This document shows positions 25,087 to 31,899 of a stretch of DNA of 64,000 nucleotides, in pieces. Every line of letters starts with the position of its first letter. The stretch's first letter is position 1. The stretch is from CAVRIA01 sp963721115. Lineage in GTDB: Bacteria; Desulfobacterota; Binatia; HRBIN30; CADEER01. The stretch covers positions 1,156,734 through 1,220,733 of the forward strand of contig CAVRIA010000006.1 of assembly GCA_963721115.1 (NCBI GenBank), written 5' to 3'. The notes beneath the pieces are model-generated. The model ran no database searches. It was not told where the DNA came from and was given only the letters and a program-made list of their open reading frames with translations. The position numbers were made by a program, and so were the translations under genes.

Positions 25087-26015
25087 ATGTACGATGCGGT
25101 GTCGCCGCAGACGAGCTTCCCCGGCGCCGTGGCGCCCGAGCGTTCCCAAACCGGCTCGAGTCGGCGGGGGTGCGCCTGCACCTGCTCGAGTGGGGCGATC
25201 CCGCCGCTCCGCCGCTGGTGCTGTGCCACGGCATGTGGGACCACGCGCGCAGCTTCGCCGTCTTCGCGCCGCTGCTCGCCGAGCGCTTCCGCGTCGTCGC
25301 CGTCGACGCGCGGGGTCACGGCGACTCCGAGTGGGCGGACGCCTACACGTGGGCCACGGACGTGCACGACATCGTCAACGTCGTGCGCTCTCTCGGGCGC
25401 CGCGTACATCTGCTCGGGCACAGCAAGGGGGGCGGACAGGTGACGGACGCCGCCTGCGCCGTGCCCGACCTGATCGACAAGCTCGTCAACATCGACGGCT
25501 TCGGCCCCCCGTCCGCCGACGGCTTCGGTCCACCGATGCAGCCGGGCCGAGGCAAGCCGCCCCCCGAGCAATTTGCCCTCTACCTCGACGCGCGGCGCGC
25601 GTCGCGCCGGCGCAACCGCTGGCGTCATTACGCGGCTCTCGACGATCTCGCCGAGCGCCGGCGCGCGCAGAACCCCCGCCTGTCGGTCGAGTGGCTGCGC
25701 TACTTCGCCTTTTACGGCGCCCGCCGCGAGGAGGGCGGCTGGGTGTGGAAATCGGATCCGCACATGGCGTCCGGCTTCTCACCCTGGACCCCCGACTGGA
25801 TCGGTCCGAGCTACCGGCGCCTGCGCGCTCCCATGCTGGCGATCATCGGCTCCGAGCCCGACACCTGGGGCCCGTTGCCGGAGGAGATTCTCGCCGAGCG
25901 TCTGTCGCACGTCCCCCACCTGCTTCGCCGCACGGTGCCGGGGGCGGGACACTTCGTTCACATCGAGAAGCCGGTCGAGACCGCGGGAGTGGTTCTCGAC
26001 TACCTGGAGTCGTGA
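25087..26015 (+). CDS. Alpha/beta hydrolase
   Basis: Alpha/beta-hydrolase fold: LVLCHGMWDHARSF (oxyanion HG), VVAVDARGHGDSEW, nucleophile elbow LLGHSKGGG with Ser, and the closing GAGHFVHIEKP with the catalytic His. About 305 aa. The body reads in frame 3, but the first 15-20 codons appear to be in another frame: ATG 25087 (MYDAVSPQTSFPGAV) joins the main frame near 25130 at FPNRLESAGVRLHLLEWG, so one base is probably wrong there. An in-frame start further upstream (24987) would run into repeat DNA. Its stop overlaps the next start (TGATG), so the two hydrolases are cotranscribed. Substrate unknown. Confidence 0.85.
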
Positions 26016-26692
26016 TGCGGGTCGTGCACGGCCGGGTCGCTCTCGAGGTGGCGATGCTGTCGCCGCCGCCTTCGCCAACGCCCGTCGGCGTTCCGCCGCT
26101 GCTGCTCCTGCACGGTCTGTTCGGCAGCTCCGCGGATTGGGCGGAGGTCCGAACCGGGTGGCCGGTGGCGATCCATGCCCTGGACTTCTCCGGCCATGGT
26201 CGCTCCCAGCGGGTCAAGGGAGGCGCCTACACACCCGAGCTCCTCGCCGGGGACGCCGATGCGGTGCTCGCGGAGATCGGCGGGGTGGCGCTGGCCGGCG
26301 CCGGGATCGGCGCCTACGTCGCCCTGCTTGTCGCCGGCGCGCGACCCGACCTCGTGCGCGCGGCGCTGCTGCTTCCGGGGCCCGGGCTCGGGGGCGGAGG
26401 GCCTGCGCCGCGCTTCGAGCAGCCGCTTCCGGGGCTCGAGACGCGGGTCGCCGGGGAGCCTGAAGGGGGCCGGCACGATCCCCTGGTACGGCAGCTGAGC
26501 TGGGACGTGCGGCCGCCCGATTACGCGCGCGCCTTCGCCGACGGTGCATCGCGCCTGCTGTTCGCCGGGGACGGTACGCCGCGCCCCCCTTGGTGGGAAG
26601 CGGCGCGAAGCGCCGAGCGCGCGCAGGTGGTGACCGCCGCGCTCGCCTTTGAAGAGTTGCGTCGCGCGGTCGAAGGCGCACGGGGCGTCTGA
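26015..26692 (+). CDS. Alpha/beta-hydrolase fold protein lacking the nucleophile
   Basis: 225 aa. LLLLHGLFGSSADW and IHALDFSGHGRSQ give the N-terminal half of an alpha/beta hydrolase, but the nucleophile elbow reads ALAGAGIGAYVAL, so the usual Ser of G-x-S-x-G is Gly. The cap region is short, and no clear catalytic His is present near the end. It is coupled to the preceding intact hydrolase through TGATG. Likely a degenerate or non-catalytic partner; a pseudo-enzyme role is inference. Confidence 0.75.
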   Translation: MRVVHGRVALEVAMLSPPPSPTPVGVPPLLLLHGLFGSSADWAEVRTGWPVAIHALDFSGHGRSQRVKGGAYTPELLAGDADAVLAEIGGVALAGAGIGAYVALLVAGARPDLVRAALLLPGPGLGGGGPAPRFEQPLPGLETRVAGEPEGGRHDPLVRQLSWDVRPPDYARAFADGASRLLFAGDGTPRPPWWEAARSAERAQVVTAALAFEELRRAVEGARGV

Positions 26693-26753
26693 GCATCGAC
26701 CTGATTCCACGGCGAACCTCGTCTTTTTCCATGCGTCTTCGGGCGTGCGAAGC

Positions 26754-27863
26754 TCATGGCGACTTGGTGGCGAAGCGGTCGGGGCGCAGCCGCTGGTGCC
26801 ATGGATCCGTCTCGCCGCGCAGCAGCGACACCACCAGCCGCGCCGTGATCGGCGTCAGCAACACGCCGTTGCGGTAGTGCCCGGCGGCGACGACGTAGCC
26901 CTCCACCGCGTCGTCGCGCCCGACCACGGGCAGCCCATCCGGCGTCGCCGGGCGCAGCCCCGCCCAGGTCTCGTGCAACGGCATCTCTCCCAGGGCCGGC
27001 GACAGCTCGAGAGCGGCGCGCAGGATCTTGCGCATTCCGCCTCCGGTCACCCGCTTGTCGAAGTCCACCCGCTCGCGCGTGCTGCCGAGCAGCACGCGGC
27101 CGTCGCGACGCGACACGGCGTAGCCGCGCGCGGAGTAGATCGCATGGCGGAAGGGCGCACGCGGCGCGAGGAGCGACGCCATCTGCCCGCGCACCGGCAC
27201 GACCGGCAGCGGCGTGGCCAGTGCCAGGCGCCCCGCCCAGGCGCCGGCGGCGTTGACCACGGCATCACAGGCGACGCGCCCGCCGTCCACCTCGACGCCC
27301 ACCACGCGCCCCCGCTCGACGGCGATCGCCCGCACCTCCGCGCCCTCCCGCACCGAGCACCCGGCCGCCGCCGCAGCCGCCGCGTACGCGCGCGTCAAGG
27401 CGACGTTGTCGAGGCGCGCATCGCGGCGGAACAGCCCCGCACAGCACAGGCGCCGGTTGAGCGCCGGCTCGCGCTTCAGCGCCCGCTCCGCCGACAGGAG
27501 CTCGCTGTCGAAGCCGGCCGCCCCCTGCCACGTCCGGCGCTCTTCGAGCTCCTCCTGGTCCTCGGCCGTGAAGCACAAGTAGAGCGTCCCCTGCCGCCAG
27601 AACTCCACGCTTCGCCCGCTCTCCTCCTCCAGCGCCGGCAGCACGGCGTCGTAGAGGGCGCGGCTCTCGGCGCCCAGCCGCAGCAGATCCTCGCTCTCGG
27701 TCTCTCCCTGCACGCCGAGCATGCCCGCCGCCGCGCCCGAGGCCTCCGCTCCGACGCGGTGGCGCTCGAACAGCGCGACGTGGGCTCCGCCTCGCGCCAG
27801 CTCGCGGGCCACGGCGCACCCGATCAACCCCCCGCCCACGACGACGATCTCCGTCCGCTCCAT
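26754..27863 (-). CDS. thiO: Glycine oxidase ThiO (FAD-dependent)
   Basis: ThiO oxidises glycine to iminoacetate for the thiazole ring of thiamine. 369 aa of DAO-type flavoprotein: ADP-binding IVVVGGGLIGCAVARELA with the distal acidic residue in ALFERHRVG, ASGAAAGMLG next to it (the ThiO/DadA pattern), VPVRGQMASL, and the C-terminal LRPATPDGLPVVG plus GHYRNGVLLTPITA, which is characteristic of ThiO. Start placed at ATG 27863, where homology begins (MERTEIVVVGGG). No thiS, thiG or other thi genes are nearby, so function rests on motifs; another amine oxidase is possible. Divergent from the metE-like operon. Confidence 0.85.
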   Translation of the reverse strand: MERTEIVVVGGGLIGCAVARELARGGAHVALFERHRVGAEASGAAAGMLGVQGETESEDLLRLGAESRALYDAVLPALEEESGRSVEFWRQGTLYLCFTAEDQEELEERRTWQGAAGFDSELLSAERALKREPALNRRLCCAGLFRRDARLDNVALTRAYAAAAAAAGCSVREGAEVRAIAVERGRVVGVEVDGGRVACDAVVNAAGAWAGRLALATPLPVVPVRGQMASLLAPRAPFRHAIYSARGYAVSRRDGRVLLGSTRERVDFDKRVTGGGMRKILRAALELSPALGEMPLHETWAGLRPATPDGLPVVGRDDAVEGYVVAAGHYRNGVLLTPITARLVVSLLRGETDPWHQRLRPDRFATKSP

Positions 27864-27952
27864 GACCGGACATTCTCGCACCGCCGTCGTACCGCGCAAG
27901 GTTTCTTGCTGCACCGGCGGTCAGCCGCTATGGTTCAGCCCCCGTTCCCGAC

Positions 27953-28945
27953 ATGCGCATCCTTCTCGCCAACCACAGCAGCTACCCGCGCGTCGGCGCC
28001 AGCAAGCACGCGCAGCGCCTGCGGCGCGCCCACGATTCCCGCGCGCGGGGCGAGATCGCTCTCGCCGAGTTCGATCAGACCGAGCACTCGGTGATCGACG
28101 AGGTGATTCGCGAGCAGGAGACGGCCGGCCTCGACCTGGTGACCGACGGTCAGGTGTCCTGGGCCGACCCGGTGTCCCACCTCATGGCCAAGCTGGACGG
28201 CGTGCGCTCGAACGGATTGCTGCGCTTCCTCGACACGAACTTCTACTTTCGCCAGCCGGTCGTCGAGTCGAAGCTGCGGCGCCGGCATCCGTTGATCAGC
28301 GGCGAGTACCGGTACGCGGCGCGCGTGGCGCGCGTGCCGGTCAAGGTCGTCCTCACCGGCCCCTACACGCTTGCCCACCTCTCGGTAATCGCCACCACCG
28401 CCTACCGCAGCATCGAGGCGCTCGCCGTCGATCTCGCCGTGCACCTCGCCGAGGAAGTGTCGGCACTGGTGGCAGCGGGGGCGCGATTCCTGCAAATCGA
28501 CGAGCCGCTGATCCTCGCTCGTCCGGGCGACGTGCGGCTGCTGCGCGAGATCCTCGAGCCGCTGCGCGACGCCGCCGGCGACGCGGCCCAGCTGGCGATC
28601 GCGACCTACTTCGGAGACGCGGAGCCGCTCTACGCCCAGCTCAACTCCCTGCCGACCGACGTCCTCGCCGTCGACTGCTCCGAGAGCCCGGCCCTGCTCG
28701 ACGTGATCGCGGATACCGGATCGGCGAAGATCCTCGCCCTCGGTCTGGTCGACGGGCGGTCCACGCGCCTGGAAGAGGCCGGAGCCATCGCCGCCGCCCT
28801 GGACCGAGCGTCGCGTCGCTACCCGCACGACGCGCTCTTCGTCCAGCCCTCCTGCGGCCTCGAGTACCTGCCGCGCGACCGCGCCGCGCTGAAGCTCGGC
28901 CAACTCGCCCGGGCGCGCGAGCTGGCGAGAGGGGCCGATCGATGA
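27953..28945 (+). CDS. Cobalamin-independent methionine synthase, N-terminal-half homologue
   Basis: 330 aa. It aligns by motif with the N-terminal half of MetE: NHSSYPRVG (MetE GFPRVG), VTDGQVSWADPVSH, VVLTGPYTLAHL, FLQIDEPLILA, AIATYFGDAEPL (MetE LLTTYF), LPTDVLAVDCSESP, ILALGLVDGR (LSAGLINGR) and LFVQPSCGLEYLP (VASSCSLLHSP). Like that half, it lacks the His-x-Cys zinc pair. TIM-barrel fold. The next gene encodes the catalytic C-terminal-like half and overlaps by ATGA, so this looks like a split methionine synthase whose two parts may associate. Alternatively both are short 'core' enzymes using another methyl donor. Confidence 0.85.
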   Translation: MRILLANHSSYPRVGASKHAQRLRRAHDSRARGEIALAEFDQTEHSVIDEVIREQETAGLDLVTDGQVSWADPVSHLMAKLDGVRSNGLLRFLDTNFYFRQPVVESKLRRRHPLISGEYRYAARVARVPVKVVLTGPYTLAHLSVIATTAYRSIEALAVDLAVHLAEEVSALVAAGARFLQIDEPLILARPGDVRLLREILEPLRDAAGDAAQLAIATYFGDAEPLYAQLNSLPTDVLAVDCSESPALLDVIADTGSAKILALGLVDGRSTRLEEAGAIAAALDRASRRYPHDALFVQPSCGLEYLPRDRAALKLGQLARARELARGADR

Positions 28946-29940
28946 ACCGCAGCAAGCTGCGACGGCTGGGCATCGAGCTTCCTCTTCTGCCGACCACGAC
29001 GGTAGGCAGCCTTCCCAAGCCGCCCGAGCTGCTGGCGGCGCGTGCGGCTTTCCGGCGCGGGCGGATCTCGCAGCGAGAGCTCGACTCACTGACCGAGGAG
29101 GCGACGCTGTTCTGGCTCGAGCGCCAGAAGGAGATCGGTATCGACGTCCTGGTCGACGGCGAGCTCTACCGCGGAGACATGGTCGCGTACTTCGCCGACG
29201 CCCTGGAGGGAATGGTCCTCGGCGGCCTGGTTCGCTCCTACGGTAACCGCTACTACCCGAAGCCCGTCATCCAGGGCGCGGTGCGCTGGCTGGAGCCGAT
29301 CACGGTCGGCTGGTGGCGCTTCGCCAGCGCCCACGCCGAGGCCCCGGTCAAGGCCATCGTCACCGGGCCGTACACCATGATGGACTGGTCGTTCGACGAA
29401 CACTACCCCAGTCGCAAGGAGGCGTGCCTGGCCTTCGCGGTGGAGCTGCGAAACGAGGTCGCGGCCCTGGCGGAAGCCGGGGCACGCCTCATACAGATCG
29501 ACGAGCCCGCCCTTTCGGCGCGCCCGGCCGAGCTGCCGACCGCCGTCGAGGCGCTCCGCATTCTGACGGAGGGGATCGACGCCTACTTCGTCGCACACGC
29601 CTGCTACGGCGCCTTCGAGACGATCTACCCGGCGTTGCTCGACCTGCCGGTCGACAATCTCGATCTGGCCATCTCGCACACCGCGCTCGACTGGCTGGAT
29701 GTCTTCGCGCGCCAGCCGTTCACCAAGGACCTTTCCGTCGGCGTGCTCGACGTTCACGATCACCGCGTCGAGACCGCGGCGCAGGTCGTGGCGCGCGGGC
29801 GCGCCGCCCTGCGCCTGGTGTCGCCCGAGGCCCTCTGGATCAGCCCCGACTGCGGGCTCAAGACGCGCACCATCGACGAGGCGACGGAGAAGCTGCGCAG
29901 CATGACCGGCGCGGCGGCGCGCCTGCGAGAGGAACAATGA
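28942..29940 (+). CDS. Cobalamin-independent methionine synthase, catalytic C-terminal-half homologue
   Basis: 332 aa. Matches the catalytic half of MetE: LLPTTTVGSLPKPPEL, VLVDGELYRGDMVAYF, VRSYGNRYYPKPVI, PITVGWWRFA, VTGPYTMMDWSF, LIQIDEPALS, the zinc ligands His and Cys in VAHACYGAF, LDVHDHRVET and the third zinc ligand in ISPDCGLKTR. It should therefore bind Zn and homocysteine. Without a covalently attached N-terminal half it resembles the 'core' MetE proteins, which may take methyl groups from a corrinoid protein instead of polyglutamyl methyl-THF. ATGA overlaps with both neighbours show one translation-coupled operon. Confidence 0.88.
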   Translation: MNRSKLRRLGIELPLLPTTTVGSLPKPPELLAARAAFRRGRISQRELDSLTEEATLFWLERQKEIGIDVLVDGELYRGDMVAYFADALEGMVLGGLVRSYGNRYYPKPVIQGAVRWLEPITVGWWRFASAHAEAPVKAIVTGPYTMMDWSFDEHYPSRKEACLAFAVELRNEVAALAEAGARLIQIDEPALSARPAELPTAVEALRILTEGIDAYFVAHACYGAFETIYPALLDLPVDNLDLAISHTALDWLDVFARQPFTKDLSVGVLDVHDHRVETAAQVVARGRAALRLVSPEALWISPDCGLKTRTIDEATEKLRSMTGAAARLREEQ

Positions 29941-30725
29941 ACCGAGCCTCCATGGCGCGCGCCCTGGCCGCGCTGGAAGTCGAAAGCCTCGACGTCGTCG
30001 TCCACGCGGACCTCTCCGGCGATGGGCTGGACGAGGCCGGCGCCGTGGCTACGTGCGAAGCGCTCATCGAGCGCGTCGGCCCGGACGGCACCATCGTGAT
30101 GCCGGCCTTCACCTACGAGGAGACGCTGGTCGGGGAGAGCGCTTGCCCCGTCCCCTTTCACCCGGAGCTGCCGGTCAGCGCCAGCGTCGGGCTGATCGCC
30201 GAGACGTTCCGCCGGCTGCCGGGCGTCCTGCGCAGCAATCACCCCTCCCACTCCTTCACCGCTTACGGGCGACAGGCCCGCGCGGTCCTGTCGACGCAGC
30301 GCGACAACAACCCGCTCGGGCCGATCAAGAAGCTCAACGTCATGCGCGGCCACGTCTTGCTTCTCGGCGCCGCTCTGCGCTCCTGTACGGCGATCCACCT
30401 CGCCGAGGAAAACTCGCCGCTCGCCTACCTGGGCCGCAGCACCGCGGTGCGCATCAATGCCGGCGGCTACGAGGAGCGCGTCGTCCTCGAGCACCTGCCG
30501 GGTTGCGACCGCGCCTTCGACCGGCTGGAGGCGCGCCTCGACCCGGAGCAGGTGTTGACGGCGCCGTTGGGAAGCGAAGTGGCGCGAAGGATACCGGTGC
30601 GCCACCTGGTGCAGCTCGCCGCCGCGGCGCTGGCGGAGAACCCGGAGGTCTTCGTCTGCGAGGATGCGGGTTGCCGGGGCTGCGCCCTCAAGCTCGCCGC
30701 CCTGCGCCGCGGCCGAACGGGCTGA
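29937..30725 (+). CDS. AAC(3)-family N-acetyltransferase
   Basis: 262 aa with the aminoglycoside 3-N-acetyltransferase fold (YokD-like): DVVVHADLSGDG, GPDGTIVMPAFTYEE, FRRLPGVLRSNHPSHSFTAYG, NPLGPIKKL, LLLGAALRSCTAIHLAE. Members that are not resistance enzymes acylate other amines with acetyl-CoA. The C-terminal CEDAGCRGCALK motif is Cys-rich and unusual. It is coupled by ATGA to the split metE genes, so its substrate is more likely linked to sulfur or amino-acid metabolism than to antibiotics; that is inference. Confidence 0.85.
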   Translation: MNRASMARALAALEVESLDVVVHADLSGDGLDEAGAVATCEALIERVGPDGTIVMPAFTYEETLVGESACPVPFHPELPVSASVGLIAETFRRLPGVLRSNHPSHSFTAYGRQARAVLSTQRDNNPLGPIKKLNVMRGHVLLLGAALRSCTAIHLAEENSPLAYLGRSTAVRINAGGYEERVVLEHLPGCDRAFDRLEARLDPEQVLTAPLGSEVARRIPVRHLVQLAAAALAENPEVFVCEDAGCRGCALKLAALRRGRTG

Positions 30726-30775
30726 CCTCGCTCTCGTCCCGCCGCGTGCTCTTGCGCGGGCGAAGGCGCCCGGGG

Positions 30776-31063
30776 CTATCCGGTCAGCTCGCGTAGCGCG
30801 CGGTCGGTGAGCCGAATGATGTCTTGCCGGCGGTCGACACAGACGATGCCTTCATTGGACAGGTACGTCAGCGCGCTCGCCACCTGACGGGGCGGAGCAC
30901 CGATCAGTCTCTTTACGCTCGTCAGGGAGAGGGCGGCCGCACCGCACACGATGCGCCCGGCGAGCAGAACGTTCATGACGCGAAAGACGACCTCGGCCTT
31001 GGAGCGCGAGCAACGCGCCCCTGGTGGCATTGGCAGCTGGTCCACGGCCGAACGGGAAAGCAA
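30776..31063 (-). CDS. Small winged-helix-like protein (hypothetical)
   Basis: 95 aa. The C-terminal two thirds (VFRVMNVLLAGRIV, SVKRLIGAPPRQVASALTYL, EGIVCVDRRQDIIRLTDRAL) have the helix-helix-wing pattern of small winged-helix DNA-binding proteins. The N-terminus is Pro/Arg-rich and the start uncertain. It lies downstream of and convergent with the AAC(3) gene. No family name can be given; a regulator or a decayed fragment are both possible. Confidence 0.5.
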   Translation of the reverse strand: MLSRSAVDQLPMPPGARCSRSKAEVVFRVMNVLLAGRIVCGAAALSLTSVKRLIGAPPRQVASALTYLSNEGIVCVDRRQDIIRLTDRALRELTG

Positions 31064-31208
31064 CGCTCATGCCACGTCGACTTCGGGGCAGCGCCGAGCC
31101 TCGGGGACGGAGTGTACGGATTTGGAAAGCCGGCCGGCGAAACGGTGTCGATTTTCGCCTTCCGGGGCGGCTTCCGGCGGGGCGGCTGCCGAGGCCCGGC
31201 TGCGCACC

Positions 31209-31583
31209 TCAGGTGAGCAGCTTGTAGAGCTCTTCCAGCTCGCGCCGGACCCGGGTAAGGGCCTCCCGGTAGGTTCGTTCGCCGAGGGGCAGGCTCATCT
31301 GCTCGCGCTGCTCTTGCGGCGCGGCCTTCGCGCCCGGCGTCTTGAGGCAGCGCTTCGCCCCCTCGATGGTGTAGCGCTCGGTGTGTAGGAGGCGCTTGAT
31401 CTCGAGCAGCGTCTCGACGTCGCGCCGGCGGTAGAGGCGGTGCTTGGAGCGAGTCTTGCCCGGCCGGATCATGGAGAACTCCGTCTCCCAGTAGCGCAGC
31501 ACGTAGGGCTTCACGCCGACGATCTTGGCTACCTCTCCGATCTTGAAGTACAGCTTGTCGGGAAGGTCCGGACCGGCGGACAT
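31209..31583 (-). CDS. MerR-family transcriptional regulator
   Basis: 124 aa. Residues about 12-80 form a MerR winged helix-turn-helix: YFKIGEVAKIVGVKPYVLRY, WETEFSMIRPGKTRSKHRLY, RRRDVETLLEIKRLL. The C-terminal part is a short helix (EALTRVRRELEELYKLL) without effector-domain Cys residues, as in the small MerR proteins that follow ihfA in Deltaproteobacteria-like genomes. It begins 4 bp after the ihfA stop and ends the translation operon. Target unknown. Confidence 0.9.
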   Translation of the reverse strand: MSAGPDLPDKLYFKIGEVAKIVGVKPYVLRYWETEFSMIRPGKTRSKHRLYRRRDVETLLEIKRLLHTERYTIEGAKRCLKTPGAKAAPQEQREQMSLPLGERTYREALTRVRRELEELYKLLT

Positions 31584-31587
31584 GGGA

Positions 31588-31875
31588 TCAGGTCTCGCGG
31601 TTCATGCTCTTCTTGAGCATGGGGCTCGCCTTGAAACCGAGGACGCGCCGGCCTCGGATCATGATCGTCTCGCCGGTCTGGGGGTTGCGCCCTTTGCGCG
31701 GCTTCTTTTCGTGCAGCACGAAGTTGCCGAAGCCGGAGACCTTGACCTTGTCGCCGTCCTCGAGGTGCCTCTTGATGACCTCGAAGACCGAGTCGACCAC
31801 CTCGCTGGCCTCCTTCTTCGAAAAGCCGACCTTTTCGTAGATGCGCTCCACGATGTCGGCCTTGGTCATCGTCAC
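31588..31875 (-). CDS. ihfA: Integration host factor, alpha subunit
   Basis: 95 aa, standard HU/IHF length. TKADIVERIYEKVGFSKKEA, VKVSGFGNFVLHEK, and the DNA-bending arm GRNPQTGETIMIRGRRVLGF with the intercalating Pro identify IHF-alpha. It binds and sharply bends DNA in the nucleoid. Two starts fit: GTG at 31875 with GGGGGGAG just upstream, or ATG at 31869. It follows pheT by 24 bp, the usual pheST-ihfA linkage. Confidence 0.95.
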   Translation of the reverse strand: MTMTKADIVERIYEKVGFSKKEASEVVDSVFEVIKRHLEDGDKVKVSGFGNFVLHEKKPRKGRNPQTGETIMIRGRRVLGFKASPMLKKSMNRET

Positions 31876-31899
31876 GATGCTCCCCCCCTTGGACGTCGC

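Noticed and set aside
26015..26692. Reading this product as MenH- or BioH-like esterase
   Set aside because: The nucleophile Ser is absent and no biotin or menaquinone genes are nearby.
27864..27952. Possible SAM or cobalamin riboswitch upstream of the metE-like operon
   Set aside because: Only about 90 bp separate it from the divergent thiO, and I could not recognise the conserved riboswitch core.
29937..30725. Aminoglycoside resistance gene
   Set aside because: AAC(3)-fold similarity only; operon context with methionine-synthase halves and no mobile-element context make resistance unlikely.
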